DNA of 64,000 nucleotides from NCBI RefSeq assembly GCF_000349325.1, contig NC_020504.1, forward strand, positions 992,001 to 1,056,000, given 5' to 3'. Below the pieces are notes generated by a model. It made no database searches. It was not told the DNA's origin and was given only the letters and a program-made list of their open reading frames with translations. Each line of letters begins with the position of its first letter. Position 1 is the first letter of the stretch. This document shows positions 18,076-27,413 of this stretch, piece after piece. A program made the translations under genes and the position numbers. The DNA is from Streptomyces davaonensis JCM 4913 (GTDB taxonomy: Bacteria > Actinomycetota > Actinomycetes > Streptomycetales > Streptomycetaceae).

Positions 18076-19548
18076 ATGAGCAACAACAGGGGCCGAGGGC
18101 TTCAGGCAGGCGCCCTCGGCACGTTCGACACCGTGGTGATGGCCGTCGCGGGCAGCGCTCCGGCGTACTCGCTCGCCGCGACCACCGCGGTCCTGGTCGG
18201 GGCGGTGGGGACGGCCAGTCCGGCCGCGTTGCTGTACTGCGCGATACCGATGCTGGGGATCGCCCTGGCGTTCAGCTATCTGGGCCGTATCGATGTGAAT
18301 GCGGGCGCCAGTTACTCCTGGGTGGGCCGAACTCTCCATCCTTTCCTGGGCTTTCTCAGCGGCTGGGCGCTGGTGGTGTCGGCGACCATCTTCATGGTGG
18401 CCGGTTCGCTGCCCGCCGGATCGATGACGCTGGCCCTGTTCGACGAGCAACTCGCCGAGAACACCGCCCTGTCCACGCTGGTGGGCGCGGCCTGGTTCGT
18501 GCTCATGCTGCTGGTGGTGCTGGGCGGCGCCCGGCTCACCGTGCGCGCCCAGCTCGTGATGTCGGGGGTCGAACTCGCCCTGCTGGCGCTGTTCGCGGTG
18601 CTCGCCGTCTTCCACACCGACAACGCCCGCGCCTTCGACTGGTCCTGGTTCGGCCTCGGCCAGTTCGACGGCGTGTCGGGCTTCGCCTCGGGCGCGCTGA
18701 TCGCCGCGTTCTACTACTGGGGCTGGGACGTCACCAGCAATCTCAGCGAGGAGACCCGCAACAGCCGCCGTACGGCGGGCATCGCGGGTCTGATCGGACT
18801 CGGCGTGGTGTTCCTGCTGTTCGAGGTGTTCACCATCGCGGTGAACGTCATCCTGTCCGCCGGCCAGGTCCACGCCAACGAGGCCAATGTGCTGGCGGTG
18901 CTCGGTGCGGAGATCTGGCCGGGCTGGGGCGGGAAGCTGCTGATCGTGGCGGTGATGCTGTCCACGGTCGCGACCCTGGAGACGACGCTCATCCAGGTCA
19001 CGCGCTCCCTGTTCGCGATGGGCCGGGACCGCACGATGCCGGGCGCGCTGGGCAAGGTGCACCGCACCTGGAACACGCCGTGGGTGGCGATCGCCGTGGT
19101 CGGCGCGGTGGCGCTGGTGATGTTCGTCGCCTCCAACGCCCTCGGCACGGTCGGCGACATCCTCTCCGACGCCATCTCCGCGATCGGCCTCCAGATCGCC
19201 GTCTATTACGGCCTGACCGGCCTCGCGGTCGTCGTCGCCTACCGCAAGATGCTGCTGAAGTCGCCGGCCAACTTCGTCCTCGGCGGGGTGTGGCCGCTGT
19301 TCGGCGCCCTGTTCATGTTCTGGGTGTTCGTGGAGTCGCTCGGCGGACTGAGCCCCGCCGCCGTGGTGATCGGCATCGGCGGACTGGCCGCCGGTCTTGT
19401 CCCGATGGTCTGGTACTGGCGGCGCGGCAGCGACTACTACCGGCCCGCCAAGCTGGACGCCGCCCACGCCATCGCGCCGGACTACGTGCCCGCGGGCCAT
19501 CCGCCCGCGCACGTCCGCGTCCACGAGGGTCTGCCCACCGACTTCTGA
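18076..19548 (+). CDS. APC-superfamily amino acid permease
   Basis: A 490-residue inner-membrane transporter with about twelve hydrophobic helices. The first helix GTFDTVVMAVAGSAPAYSLA carries the unwound G-S-A-P region typical of APC substrate binding; helix 6 region FYYWGWDVTSNLSEETRN carries the conserved aromatic/polar motif. Substrate is probably an amino acid or amine. ATG 18076 matches the family N-terminus; the upstream in-frame stretch is not hydrophobic. It sits 10 bp before the next gene and is likely co-transcribed with it. Confidence 0.88.
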   Translation: MSNNRGRGLQAGALGTFDTVVMAVAGSAPAYSLAATTAVLVGAVGTASPAALLYCAIPMLGIALAFSYLGRIDVNAGASYSWVGRTLHPFLGFLSGWALVVSATIFMVAGSLPAGSMTLALFDEQLAENTALSTLVGAAWFVLMLLVVLGGARLTVRAQLVMSGVELALLALFAVLAVFHTDNARAFDWSWFGLGQFDGVSGFASGALIAAFYYWGWDVTSNLSEETRNSRRTAGIAGLIGLGVVFLLFEVFTIAVNVILSAGQVHANEANVLAVLGAEIWPGWGGKLLIVAVMLSTVATLETTLIQVTRSLFAMGRDRTMPGALGKVHRTWNTPWVAIAVVGAVALVMFVASNALGTVGDILSDAISAIGLQIAVYYGLTGLAVVVAYRKMLLKSPANFVLGGVWPLFGALFMFWVFVESLGGLSPAAVVIGIGGLAAGLVPMVWYWRRGSDYYRPAKLDAAHAIAPDYVPAGHPPAHVRVHEGLPTDF

Positions 19549-19558
19549 GGGGCCCGCG

Positions 19559-20518
19559 ATGGCGCGAGACCGCTACACCCCCGACTTCGACCCCGACTGC
19601 GGCGACGCGCCCCTGACCTCCGCCCGCCAGGACATCGTCATCGGACGCTGGCAGGGACTGCGCGACCTGCTGCGCATCACCGGCCCCGACTGGCTCTCCC
19701 GGGGCCACCGGGTGCGCATGCTGGCCCAGGCCTGCGCGGGCAGTTCGACGATGGAGTCCTGGCTGGCCGCCGAGCCGAACAGCGCCGACGCGCTGGTGCT
19801 GCGGGCGGCAACCGAGACCGCCCGCGCGTTCAACCTGGCCATCGCCGCCGGCCGGGGCACCCCGATCGACCAGCGGCGCGTCGACGCGGCCGTACTGGCG
19901 TGTCTCAAGGCCGCCGAGTCCTATGTCGACGATCCGACGCCGTGGATCTCGCTGATCTCCGTGGCCCGGCTGTACCCCTCCGGGGTGCGGCGGCGGGAAC
20001 TGGCACGCTGGTGGGACGAGTTGCACCGGCGCGATCCGTACAGTGTGGAGGGGCACCTCCAGGTGCTGCACTACTACTCGGCGCGCTGGCACGGCACCCA
20101 CGGCCTGATGTACGACTTCGCCCGCGACGCGGCCGGGGTGGCCCCACCGGGCTGCCCGCTGCCGGTGCTGGTCCAGTACGCGCGGGTCGAGGAGTACCGC
20201 TACGCCCTGGACGCCGCCCACGGGCGGACCTCCGCCATGGGCCTCGGGCAGCACTGGGACCACGACGTGGCGGCCGGTGACGTACGGCGGACCTGGCAGC
20301 GCTGGGTGATGGGCCGCGAGGCGCACGCGGTGGCGCCCGGCGAGCTGCGCGATCTGCACTACCTCACCCACGCCGCCTGTCTCGCGGGGCTCCCGGACAT
20401 CGCCACCGCGCTGCTCAGGATGACGGGCCGCCGGGCGACCCGCACCCCGTGGTCGTACACCGGGGACCCGGTGAAGCAACTGGCCAAGTGGAGCAAGGAG
20501 TTGCTGCCGCACGGCTGA
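19559..20518 (+). CDS. Hypothetical helical-repeat protein downstream of the permease
   Basis: A 319-residue soluble protein beginning 10 bp after the permease stop. It is almost wholly alpha-helical, with Trp/Arg-rich segments (RWQGLRDLLRITGPDWLSRG; WWDELHRRDPYSVEGHLQ) recalling TPR-like repeats. No catalytic motif is visible. The close spacing suggests a role linked to the permease, for example as a modifying or sensing partner, but this is inference. It is convergent with the proteasome-subunit gene. Confidence 0.7.
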   Translation: MARDRYTPDFDPDCGDAPLTSARQDIVIGRWQGLRDLLRITGPDWLSRGHRVRMLAQACAGSSTMESWLAAEPNSADALVLRAATETARAFNLAIAAGRGTPIDQRRVDAAVLACLKAAESYVDDPTPWISLISVARLYPSGVRRRELARWWDELHRRDPYSVEGHLQVLHYYSARWHGTHGLMYDFARDAAGVAPPGCPLPVLVQYARVEEYRYALDAAHGRTSAMGLGQHWDHDVAAGDVRRTWQRWVMGREAHAVAPGELRDLHYLTHAACLAGLPDIATALLRMTGRRATRTPWSYTGDPVKQLAKWSKELLPHG

Positions 20519-20527
20519 GAGCGTGGG

Positions 20528-21382
20528 TCACGGGGCGGCGGTGGGCCCGTCCGGCCGGCTTCGGCGCTGCTCGATCATCTCGCGGCTCAGCTGCTCCGTC
20601 TCGGCTTCCGCCAGCCGCTCGAAGCCGTCCTCGGTGATGACCGAGACGATCGGGAAGATCCGCCGGTTGAGGTCCGGGCCGCCGGTCGCGGAGTCGTCGT
20701 CGGCGGCGTCGTAGAGCGCCTGGAGCGCCGCCAGGGACGCCTCGCGGCGGGACATGCCGCGGTGGAACAGCTTCTTCAACGCGCCCCGGGCGTAAGGGGA
20801 TCCGGACCCCTCGGCGTGGAAGTCCTGCTTCTCGTACAGGCCGCCGGCGAGGTCGAAGCTGAAGATGCGGCCCCGTTCGCCCTCGGGCCGGGCCGGGTCG
20901 TAGCCGGTGAGCAGGGGGACCACGGCGAGTCCCTGCATGGCCTGGCCGAGGTTCTCGCGGATCATGCCCGCCAGGCGGCGCGCCTTGCCGCCCAGGGTCA
21001 TCGGGATGCCCTCGATCTTCTCGAAGTGGGTCAGCTCCACCTGGTAGAGCTTGACCATGTCGAGAGCGAGCCCGACGGTCCCGGCGAAGGCGACGGCCGT
21101 GTGGTCGTCGGCCGGATGCACCTTCTCCAGATCGCGCTGGGCGATGAGGTTGCCCATGGTGGCCCGCCGGTCCCCGGCGATCAGCACACCGTCGGCGTAG
21201 GCGAGGGCGAGCACGGTCGTGCCGTGCGGCACCTGGTCGGGCGCGGCCCGCATCCCGTCCGGCAGGACGCGGCGCGTGCTGAGCAGCTCCGGGCGGTGCG
21301 CCGCGAGGAACTCGGTGAAGGAGGAGGACCCCGGGACGAAGAACTCCTCGTCCAGTCCCCCGCCGTACTCGCCGTGCGTCAT
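20528..21382 (-). CDS. Orphan proteasome beta-type subunit (PrcB paralogue)
   Basis: A 284-residue Ntn-hydrolase of the 20S proteasome beta family. A propeptide of about 54 residues ends at HG before the TTVLALAY strand, where the new N-terminal Thr is the nucleophile. The supporting Asp in GDRRATMGN and Lys in DLEKV are present, and YDAADDDSATGGPD matches actinobacterial PrcB closely. The region around it has no prcA, pup, dop, pafA or mpa gene, unlike the standard proteasome operon, so this is likely a second copy. ATG 21382 has GGGGGAG four bases upstream. It could assemble with the housekeeping subunits or form its own ring. Confidence 0.88.
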   Translation of the reverse strand: MTHGEYGGGLDEEFFVPGSSSFTEFLAAHRPELLSTRRVLPDGMRAAPDQVPHGTTVLALAYADGVLIAGDRRATMGNLIAQRDLEKVHPADDHTAVAFAGTVGLALDMVKLYQVELTHFEKIEGIPMTLGGKARRLAGMIRENLGQAMQGLAVVPLLTGYDPARPEGERGRIFSFDLAGGLYEKQDFHAEGSGSPYARGALKKLFHRGMSRREASLAALQALYDAADDDSATGGPDLNRRIFPIVSVITEDGFERLAEAETEQLSREMIEQRRSRPDGPTAAP

Positions 21383-21455
21383 GGAACTCCCCCTCGTCCG
21401 TGATCCGACAAAGGGTGTCCTACCTGAAGCGTGGCCGCGGGAAACGCAGCGCGGG

Positions 21456-22409
21456 TCACAGGGCCTTGCGGCGGATCAGCACTCCGAGCACCAGCAGACC
21501 GGGCAGCAACGGCAGCCACACCGTCAGCAGCCGGTACCCGAGGACGGCGGAGGCGGCCGACGCTGCGGGCGCCCCGGCCGCGGTCAGGGCGAGCGCGAGC
21601 GCCGCGTCGAGCGAGCCGAGCCCGCCCGGCGTGGGCAGCAGGGCTGCGGCGCTGCTCGCGGCGAGGTAGAGCAGCGCGACCCGCGCGGGCGGCAGTGGCA
21701 GGGCGACGGCCTGGGTGACGGCGATCAGCACCGCACAGTGCAGTACGGCGAAGGCGAGCGAGCCGCCCCACAGCGCCGCCGCCCGCCCCGGCCGGGCGTG
21801 CACGGCCCTGATGTCGGCGACGGCGGTGCCGAGCACACATCGGCAGCGCTCGCGCAACGGCCCGGCCAGTACGACGGTGAGCAGCACGACGACGGCCGTC
21901 GCGAGCAGGATCACCGGCAGGCCCGGGGCGCCGCGCGGGAGCCTGAGGACGCCGGGGCAGGCGGCGGCCAGCGAGGCGATCAGGGCGGCGCGGACCACGA
22001 CTCCGGCGGTGCCCTTGACCGCCACGGCGGTGGCCGCGCGGGCGGCCGGCAGTCCGCTGCGCATGAGGAAGCGCAGGTTCACCACGCCGGCGCCGAGCCC
22101 GGCGGGCAGTACATGGTTGGCGGCGGAGGCGGCGAACTGCGCGGCCACAAGACGCCCTCGGGGCAGCCGCTCGGGCACCGCGCCCTGCTGGGCGAGGGCC
22201 GCGCACAGCCAGGTGCCGACCGCGGCCGTCGCCGCCACCAGCAGCCAGCCCTGGTCGGCCAGGGCGAGCCGGACAGCGCCGGTCTCCAGCACCGGCCAGT
22301 GCCGCCGGGCCAGCCATGCCGCGGCCACCAGGACGGTGAGGCTGAGCGCGGTGTGCCAGTAGGCGGACCGTCTTCGGGCGGGAGCGGCGACGAGCGGCTC
22401 GGGTGTCAT
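21456..22409 (-). CDS. Lysylphosphatidylglycerol synthase-like (UPF0104) membrane protein
   Basis: A 317-residue integral membrane protein with about eight hydrophobic helices. The family motif NHVLPAGLGAGVVNLRFL lies near residues 98-115, and LLPTPGGLGSLDAALALAL near residue 260 is the second signature. The family includes the flippase half of MprF and many proteins thought to move lipid-linked substrates. Its ATG overlaps the stop of the upstream glycosyltransferase by 4 bp (ATGA), so the two are coupled and likely act on the same lipid-linked sugar. Confidence 0.82.
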   Translation of the reverse strand: MTPEPLVAAPARRRSAYWHTALSLTVLVAAAWLARRHWPVLETGAVRLALADQGWLLVAATAAVGTWLCAALAQQGAVPERLPRGRLVAAQFAASAANHVLPAGLGAGVVNLRFLMRSGLPAARAATAVAVKGTAGVVVRAALIASLAAACPGVLRLPRGAPGLPVILLATAVVVLLTVVLAGPLRERCRCVLGTAVADIRAVHARPGRAAALWGGSLAFAVLHCAVLIAVTQAVALPLPPARVALLYLAASSAAALLPTPGGLGSLDAALALALTAAGAPAASAASAVLGYRLLTVWLPLLPGLLVLGVLIRRKAL

Positions 22410-23905
22410 TCCGGTCCGCCCTCGCGGGGCGCCGGCGCGATGCGGACGTCCATGCCGTCGAGCCGGTGCAGCTGCCAGTCGCGGGCGTAGGCGGGCGGCG
22501 CGCCGCCGGGCACACTCAGGGCGGCGACCGGTTCCCGGCTCGCCGTGCGCAGGATCTCCGCCCGCGTCATGTTGGCGTTGTTGCCGTGGATCGCGCCCGA
22601 GGAACAGCCCGCGTAATAGGCGATCGGGATGGCCTCGTGGCCGGTCAGCAGACAGGGCGGGCGGACGCCGAGGGCGCGCATCGCCTCGACGTCACGGGCC
22701 CACACGCCGTGGTCGCGGACCGTGCGGTCGGTGATGTGGTTCAGGACGGCGAACTGCACGGCCAGATGTCCGGCCACCGCAACCGCGAGGACGCTCGCCG
22801 CGACCGGCCGCCACCTGCCGCTCGGGGTGGTGACCAGGTGCAGCAGACCGTCGGCGACGGGGATGGCCAGCAGCGCGTAGGCGGGCAGCAGGAAGCGGGG
22901 TGCCGCGTAGCCGATGAGGAACAGGTACGGGACTGCGGCGGTGGTGGCGCAGGCCAGCGGGATCAGGGTGGGCGCGGTGCGCCCGGCGCGTACGGCGACG
23001 GCGAGCCCGAGGGCGGCGAGCAGCGGGAGCAGCACCCACCAGACGGTGAGGACCGGCTCGGGCATGGGCCCGGTGCACGGTCGGCACAGCGTCCGCCCGA
23101 CCAGGCTGCGCATCTGGTCGTCCACGGCGAGATGCCAGCCGAGGTCGCCCTGGACCCGGGACGCCTGGGCGAGCCGCTCGCGCAGGCCCCCGTAGGAGGT
23201 GTACGCCTCCACCACCCAGGGGACGGCACCGGCCACCAGGCCCGCCGCGGTGACCAGGCCCAGCCGCCAGTGCCGCAGGACGGCGGCCACGGCCAGCAGG
23301 GGCAGGGCGACCCACACCGCGTCGGTCGGGCGCATCAGCGCCATGAGGGCGGCGCCGACGGCCACGCCCCACAGGGCCCGCCGGTCGGGGCGGTCGGCGG
23401 CGCGGGCGCGCAGGTAGCAGCCGACGGCGAGCAGGGCGCCGAGGGCGACCCAGAGGTTGGGCATGGCCTGCGGGCCGTAGAAAAGGGTCACCCACAGGGA
23501 GCCGAACAGGGCGCCGCCGCCGGCCAGGACCCGGGTCGGGAACAGTCCTCGCCAGGCGCGCAGGGCGAGGAAGAGGGCGATCCCGGAGAGGACGGCGAGA
23601 CAGATCCGCAGCAGGCCGGTGGAGGACGACCAGGAGGCGATCGGCGCCACCAGCAGGGAGACGCCCCGGGCGCGGGGTGCGCTGAAGAGGGCCGCGGGGG
23701 CCTGGTCGCTCACCTGGCTGAGGTAGACCGTCTCGTCCCAGCCGAGCCCCATGTCCGGGGGGACGAGGAGGAGTTGCGCGGCGGTGAAGCCACCGGCCAC
23801 CGCGGCGAGCAGGGCGTTGCCGCGCATCCGCCTGGACCTCCCGGACACGGCCGCCGCTTCGCGTCGCCCCATACCTACGAGCATGGCGTTCGTGTCGTGG
23901 GCCAT
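22406..23905 (-). CDS. Polytopic glycosyltransferase (GT-C fold, ArnT/mannosyltransferase-like)
   Basis: A 499-residue membrane protein. After the first helix the acidic motif GWDETVYLSQ (about residue 55) is the catalytic Asp/Glu loop of GT-C enzymes that use polyprenyl-phosphate sugars. Ten or more helices follow, then an external C-terminal segment of about 100 residues (LLTGHEAIPIAYYAG). ATG 23905 with AGGGGTGG upstream is preferred; in-frame ATG codons at 23884 and 23827 are alternatives. The pairing with the UPF0104 gene suggests extracytoplasmic glycosylation of a lipid or protein. Confidence 0.8.
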   Translation of the reverse strand: MAHDTNAMLVGMGRREAAAVSGRSRRMRGNALLAAVAGGFTAAQLLLVPPDMGLGWDETVYLSQVSDQAPAALFSAPRARGVSLLVAPIASWSSSTGLLRICLAVLSGIALFLALRAWRGLFPTRVLAGGGALFGSLWVTLFYGPQAMPNLWVALGALLAVGCYLRARAADRPDRRALWGVAVGAALMALMRPTDAVWVALPLLAVAAVLRHWRLGLVTAAGLVAGAVPWVVEAYTSYGGLRERLAQASRVQGDLGWHLAVDDQMRSLVGRTLCRPCTGPMPEPVLTVWWVLLPLLAALGLAVAVRAGRTAPTLIPLACATTAAVPYLFLIGYAAPRFLLPAYALLAIPVADGLLHLVTTPSGRWRPVAASVLAVAVAGHLAVQFAVLNHITDRTVRDHGVWARDVEAMRALGVRPPCLLTGHEAIPIAYYAGCSSGAIHGNNANMTRAEILRTASREPVAALSVPGGAPPAYARDWQLHRLDGMDVRIAPAPREGGPE

Positions 23906-24032
23906 CGTCCACCCCTGCCAGAGAAAAGGAGAAAACACGGACAAACTAACTCGGCCGGGACGGGGGCGCAGGGTTCGGTTCGGCCAGGTGCCTGACGGCC
24001 GAGCGGCACGGGCCGGATGACAGACTCGGGGC

Positions 24033-24686
24033 GTGTCCCTGACTTTCGACGATCTCCTTGCCCGCGCCCGCGCCCTCCCGGCCTCCGGGCACCGGGCGAT
24101 CCTCGGCATCGCGGGCAGCCCCGGCGCGGGGAAGACGACCCTCGCCGAGCACCTCGTACGGGAGCTGAACGGGCTCGGGACGCCCTGGGTCGCGCACGTC
24201 CCCATGGACGGCTTCCACCTCGCCGACATCGAACTGGACCGCCTGGGCCGCCGCGAGCGAAAGGGCGCGCCGGACACCTTCGACGCGGCGGGGTACGCGG
24301 CGCTGCTGCGGCGCCTGCGCGAGGAGCCGGACCAGGAGGTGGTGTACGCGCCGGGTTTTGAACGGGTCCTGGAACAGCCGATCGCGGGCACCATCCCGGT
24401 ACCGCCGTCGGCCCGTCTGGTGGTGACCGAGGGCAACTACCTCCTGCTGGGGACGGGCTCCTGGGCCCGGGTACGCCGCGAGCTCGACGAGGTGTGGTTC
24501 TGCGAGCTGCCCGAACAGGAGCGGATCCGCCGCCTGGTCGCGCGCCACGAGGAGTTCGGCAAGAGCCACGAGGCGGCGGTGGCCTGGGTGCGGGGGACGG
24601 ACCAGCGCAACGCCGATCTGGTGGCCGGCACGCGCGGCCGAGCGGACCTTGTCGTACAGGTGGAGCCGGCGCTGCGGCAGGCATGA
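24033..24686 (+). CDS. P-loop nucleoside/sugar kinase-like protein (uridine kinase family)
   Basis: A 217-residue kinase of the uridine kinase/pantothenate kinase group. The Walker A motif GIAGSPGAGKTT is at residues 25-36; PMDGFHLADIELD (about residue 57) gives the acidic substrate-binding loop; VVTEGNYLLL (about 130) is the Walker B-like strand; and RRLVARHEEFGKS is the lid. Relatives include fructose and pantothenate kinases; the substrate cannot be fixed. GTG 24033 is the start; the ribosome binding site is weak. Divergent from the glycosyltransferase gene. Confidence 0.82.
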   Translation: MSLTFDDLLARARALPASGHRAILGIAGSPGAGKTTLAEHLVRELNGLGTPWVAHVPMDGFHLADIELDRLGRRERKGAPDTFDAAGYAALLRRLREEPDQEVVYAPGFERVLEQPIAGTIPVPPSARLVVTEGNYLLLGTGSWARVRRELDEVWFCELPEQERIRRLVARHEEFGKSHEAAVAWVRGTDQRNADLVAGTRGRADLVVQVEPALRQA

Positions 24687-24787
24687 CCGCGACCCGCTCC
24701 CGGCCGAGGTGCGACGGCCGCGGGCCGGTGCTGCAATTGAGTGGCGGATGCCCACGGGGGGCACCCGTGAGCACCAGGGGTGACACC

Positions 24788-25231
24788 GTGAGCGACGCAC
24801 TCGAAGACGTGGGCCCGATCGACTACCTGGTCGTCGAGTTCCCCGGCAACCGAATGACCGGCGAGGGCTTCCCTCTGCTGGTCGACCTCGTGGACCGCGG
24901 CATCATCCGGATCATGGACCTGATGTTCGTCAGAAAGGACGAGGACGGGACCGTGAGCGGCCTGGAGATCGCGGATCTCGACGGCGACGGCACGCTCGAC
25001 CTGTCCGTCTTCGAGGGCGCCTCGTCGGGGCTCCTCGGCCAGGACGACCTGGAGGAAGCGGCAGCCGCACTGGAGCCGGGCAGCTCCGCCGGCATCCTCG
25101 TCTACGAGAACCGGTGGGCCGCGCCCTTCGCCGGCGCCCTGCGCCGCAGCGGTGCCCGGCTGGTCGCCTCCGGTCGGATCCCGGTGCCCGCGCTCGTCGC
25201 CGCCCTCGACGCGGCCGAGTCCGCTCCCTGA
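24788..25231 (+). CDS. DUF6325-type protein
   Basis: A 147-residue acidic soluble protein (PIDYLVVEFPGNRMTGEG; DRGIIRIMDLMFVRK; ILVYENRWAAPFAGALRRSG). The pattern matches a family that in actinobacteria is usually encoded next to a SHOCT-domain protein, as here 42 bp downstream. Its function is unknown; the LVxEFPG...RIxDxxF layout suggests a stress-related or membrane-associated accessory role only by association. GTG 24788 has AGGGG seven bases upstream; an in-frame GTG at 24767 is an alternative. Confidence 0.7.
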   Translation: MSDALEDVGPIDYLVVEFPGNRMTGEGFPLLVDLVDRGIIRIMDLMFVRKDEDGTVSGLEIADLDGDGTLDLSVFEGASSGLLGQDDLEEAAAALEPGSSAGILVYENRWAAPFAGALRRSGARLVASGRIPVPALVAALDAAESAP

Positions 25232-25273
25232 ACGAAGAGCCGCTGACGGCCGACGGGCAGAAAGGGTTCAGCC

Positions 25274-25567
25274 ATGCCAGGTCTCCTGCGCGGAGTCGCG
25301 CGCACCGCCATCGTGTCCGGAACGGCGACCGCGGTGTCGAACCGGGTGAGCCGACGACAGCGAGGACGCTGGGCCGAGCAGGAACGCGCCCAGTACGCAA
25401 CGACGGCACCCCCGACGTCGTACACCCAACAGCCGCCGACGCCGCCACCGACCCCCGACATGACCGACAAGATCGAGCAACTGAAGCAGCTCGGCGACCT
25501 CAAGGCGCAGGGCGTACTCACCGAGGCGGAGTTCGAGCAGCAGAAGCGCAGGGTGCTGGAGGCGTGA
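25274..25567 (+). CDS. SHOCT-domain protein
   Basis: A 97-residue protein with a short amphipathic N-terminal segment (LLRGVARTAIVSGTATAVSN), a Pro/Thr-rich linker (residues 45-62) and a C-terminal SHOCT domain (IEQLKQLGDLKAQGVLTEAE ending in a Lys/Arg-rich helix). SHOCT domains usually sit at the end of membrane-associated proteins and mediate oligomerisation. Probably one operon with the DUF6325 gene. Convergent with the next gene. Confidence 0.82.
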   Translation: MPGLLRGVARTAIVSGTATAVSNRVSRRQRGRWAEQERAQYATTAPPTSYTQQPPTPPPTPDMTDKIEQLKQLGDLKAQGVLTEAEFEQQKRRVLEA

Positions 25568-25580
25568 GTCGGGGTCGTCG

Positions 25581-27407
25581 CTAACGCAGCGTCAGCGTCG
25601 GATCGCCGGTGGCGTCGCCCGCCGGGTCTCCCAGGAGTGCCGTGAAGGACTCGGTGCGTACGGCGAGGCCCTCCTCCGTCTGCTCGAACTCCGGGGCGAA
25701 CGGGCCCTGTCCGCCGTAGCGCATCGCGAACACATGCAGGTCCGCCGGGGTGTTCTTGGCGGGGTCCGCCTCCAGCACCGTCGAGGTGATCAGGTGGCGC
25801 CAGCCCTCGTCGGGGTTGCCGTAGCCGCGGGGGTCCGCCGCGAGTGCGAAGGCCGCCTGCTCCTGGGTGCGCTCCGCACGGGCGTCGAAATGGTCCGGGG
25901 TGGCCGACTCCGGGTGGGTCAGGCGGAGTTCGCCCGCGGCGACGGCATCCGGGATGGAGGTTCGGCGGACTCGGTCGCCGTCGTCGGCCGCGTAGGGGAG
26001 CCCGGCGAGCAGATAGGGGTCGCCGGGGAGCCGCTCCACGGCCACCGTCAGCCACAGGGCGGTGCCGTCGGTGACGTACAGCGACCGCACATGGCGCAGC
26101 ACATGGTCGCGGCCGACGACCGGCTTGGTGACCAGCTTCGCCGTCAGGCCCTCCGCGCTCGCGTCGCGGACGCGGACCTCGCCCATCGGGCGGCACAGCA
26201 GGAAGCCGTCCACGACCGGGCCGAAGCCGTGCTGTCGGTTGATCGCCGCGGGAAGGTAGTAGGTTCCGGCCGCCTCGATCAGTGACGGCGTCATCCGGCT
26301 GTCGAAGGCCACCGACACGCTTCCCGCGCGCAGTTGGTGCCGGTACGTGGCCCGGGACGGGTTGCGGCGCCAGGGCGTCGTGTCCTGGATCTGCCAGACC
26401 AGCATGAAAGCGAAGTGGCCGTCGACACCGCCGTCCGGCTTCACCGCGTGGCGACCCCAGCGGCTGTCCCCGCGATAGCGGCCGATGTCCGCGCCGATGC
26501 GGGAGCCGAAGTAGCGCAGGCCCAGCACCGATTCAAAGCCCGAGTGCTGTTCGCTGTAGCGCGGGCCGCCGATGTCGAAGCCGCCGTTGGTCAGCCGGGC
26601 GTCGAGATACCGGGCGAGGGTGTCGCCGTCCTCCGCGAAGACCTCCTCGCCGCTCACCCGGTGGGCCTGCGCGAGGAAGGACAGGGAGATCGGGCCGTAG
26701 TTGTTGTCGTACGCGCCGCCGTGCTCGGGCGGCAGCAGCGCACCCCGGTCGCGGACCCGGTGGGCGCGGATCTCCTCGCCGTACAGGCTCAGCGCGCGGC
26801 CGCGGACCGCCTCGGCCTGCTCCGCCGGGAGGTGTCCGGCGAGCATCAGGCCGCCGACCACACAGCCGATCGCCTGGTTGCCCGCCTCCTGCGGGTTGAA
26901 GAAGGTCGCCTCCGTCAGCCAGCGCCAGTAGCCGTGGCCCAGCTCGACGAGGTCCGCGCGGAGTTCGTCGTCGATCAGTCCGTCCGTCGTGTCGAGGACG
27001 TTGACCAGTTGGAGCAGGGCCCACACCGTGCTCGGCCAGTCGCCGATCGGGTGCGCCCCGGGCTCCAGAACGTAACGGGCGTAGGGGAAACCGGAGTCGC
27101 GCACCCTCAGGTTCGGGTAGCCCGGGTTGTCCTGCGTGTACACGCGCTCGCGCAGGTGGAAGCGGAGGCTGCGCAGCACCGCCTCCGGCAGGCGGGCGTC
27201 CTTGGTGCGCGCGTGGGCGAGGGCCAGCAGGGAGGTCACGCCGAGCGAGGTGTCGCCGACGTCGTCGAGGGCGTCGGGGTGTTCGAGGTTGCCCTCGGGG
27301 GTGATGCGGGCGAGGGCCTGCTCGGCGACGTCGGCGAGGACGGCGTCGTAGGCCTCGGGAGTGTCCGGCAGGTCGTGCAAGGGGCCGCGCTGGTGCGGGA
27401 GACGCAT
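25581..27407 (-). CDS. Probable carbohydrate-active enzyme with an alpha/alpha-toroid, 608 aa
   Basis: A large cytoplasmic protein (no signal peptide). The first 350 residues are helical repeats with Trp/Tyr/Gly-rich turns (DNPGYPNLRVRDSGFPYARY; AYDNNYGPISLSFLAQ; NGGFDIGGPRYSEQHSG), consistent with an alpha/alpha-toroid; the rest is beta-rich, as in heparinase II/III-like lyases and some glycoside hydrolases. It starts 6 bp after the ABC permease gene stop, as the last gene of an importer operon, so it most likely cleaves the imported oligosaccharide. The exact family is not recognised; a lyase acting on uronate-containing disaccharides is inference. Confidence 0.65.
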   Translation of the reverse strand: MRLPHQRGPLHDLPDTPEAYDAVLADVAEQALARITPEGNLEHPDALDDVGDTSLGVTSLLALAHARTKDARLPEAVLRSLRFHLRERVYTQDNPGYPNLRVRDSGFPYARYVLEPGAHPIGDWPSTVWALLQLVNVLDTTDGLIDDELRADLVELGHGYWRWLTEATFFNPQEAGNQAIGCVVGGLMLAGHLPAEQAEAVRGRALSLYGEEIRAHRVRDRGALLPPEHGGAYDNNYGPISLSFLAQAHRVSGEEVFAEDGDTLARYLDARLTNGGFDIGGPRYSEQHSGFESVLGLRYFGSRIGADIGRYRGDSRWGRHAVKPDGGVDGHFAFMLVWQIQDTTPWRRNPSRATYRHQLRAGSVSVAFDSRMTPSLIEAAGTYYLPAAINRQHGFGPVVDGFLLCRPMGEVRVRDASAEGLTAKLVTKPVVGRDHVLRHVRSLYVTDGTALWLTVAVERLPGDPYLLAGLPYAADDGDRVRRTSIPDAVAAGELRLTHPESATPDHFDARAERTQEQAAFALAADPRGYGNPDEGWRHLITSTVLEADPAKNTPADLHVFAMRYGGQGPFAPEFEQTEEGLAVRTESFTALLGDPAGDATGDPTLTLR

Positions 27408-27413
27408 GTGGTT

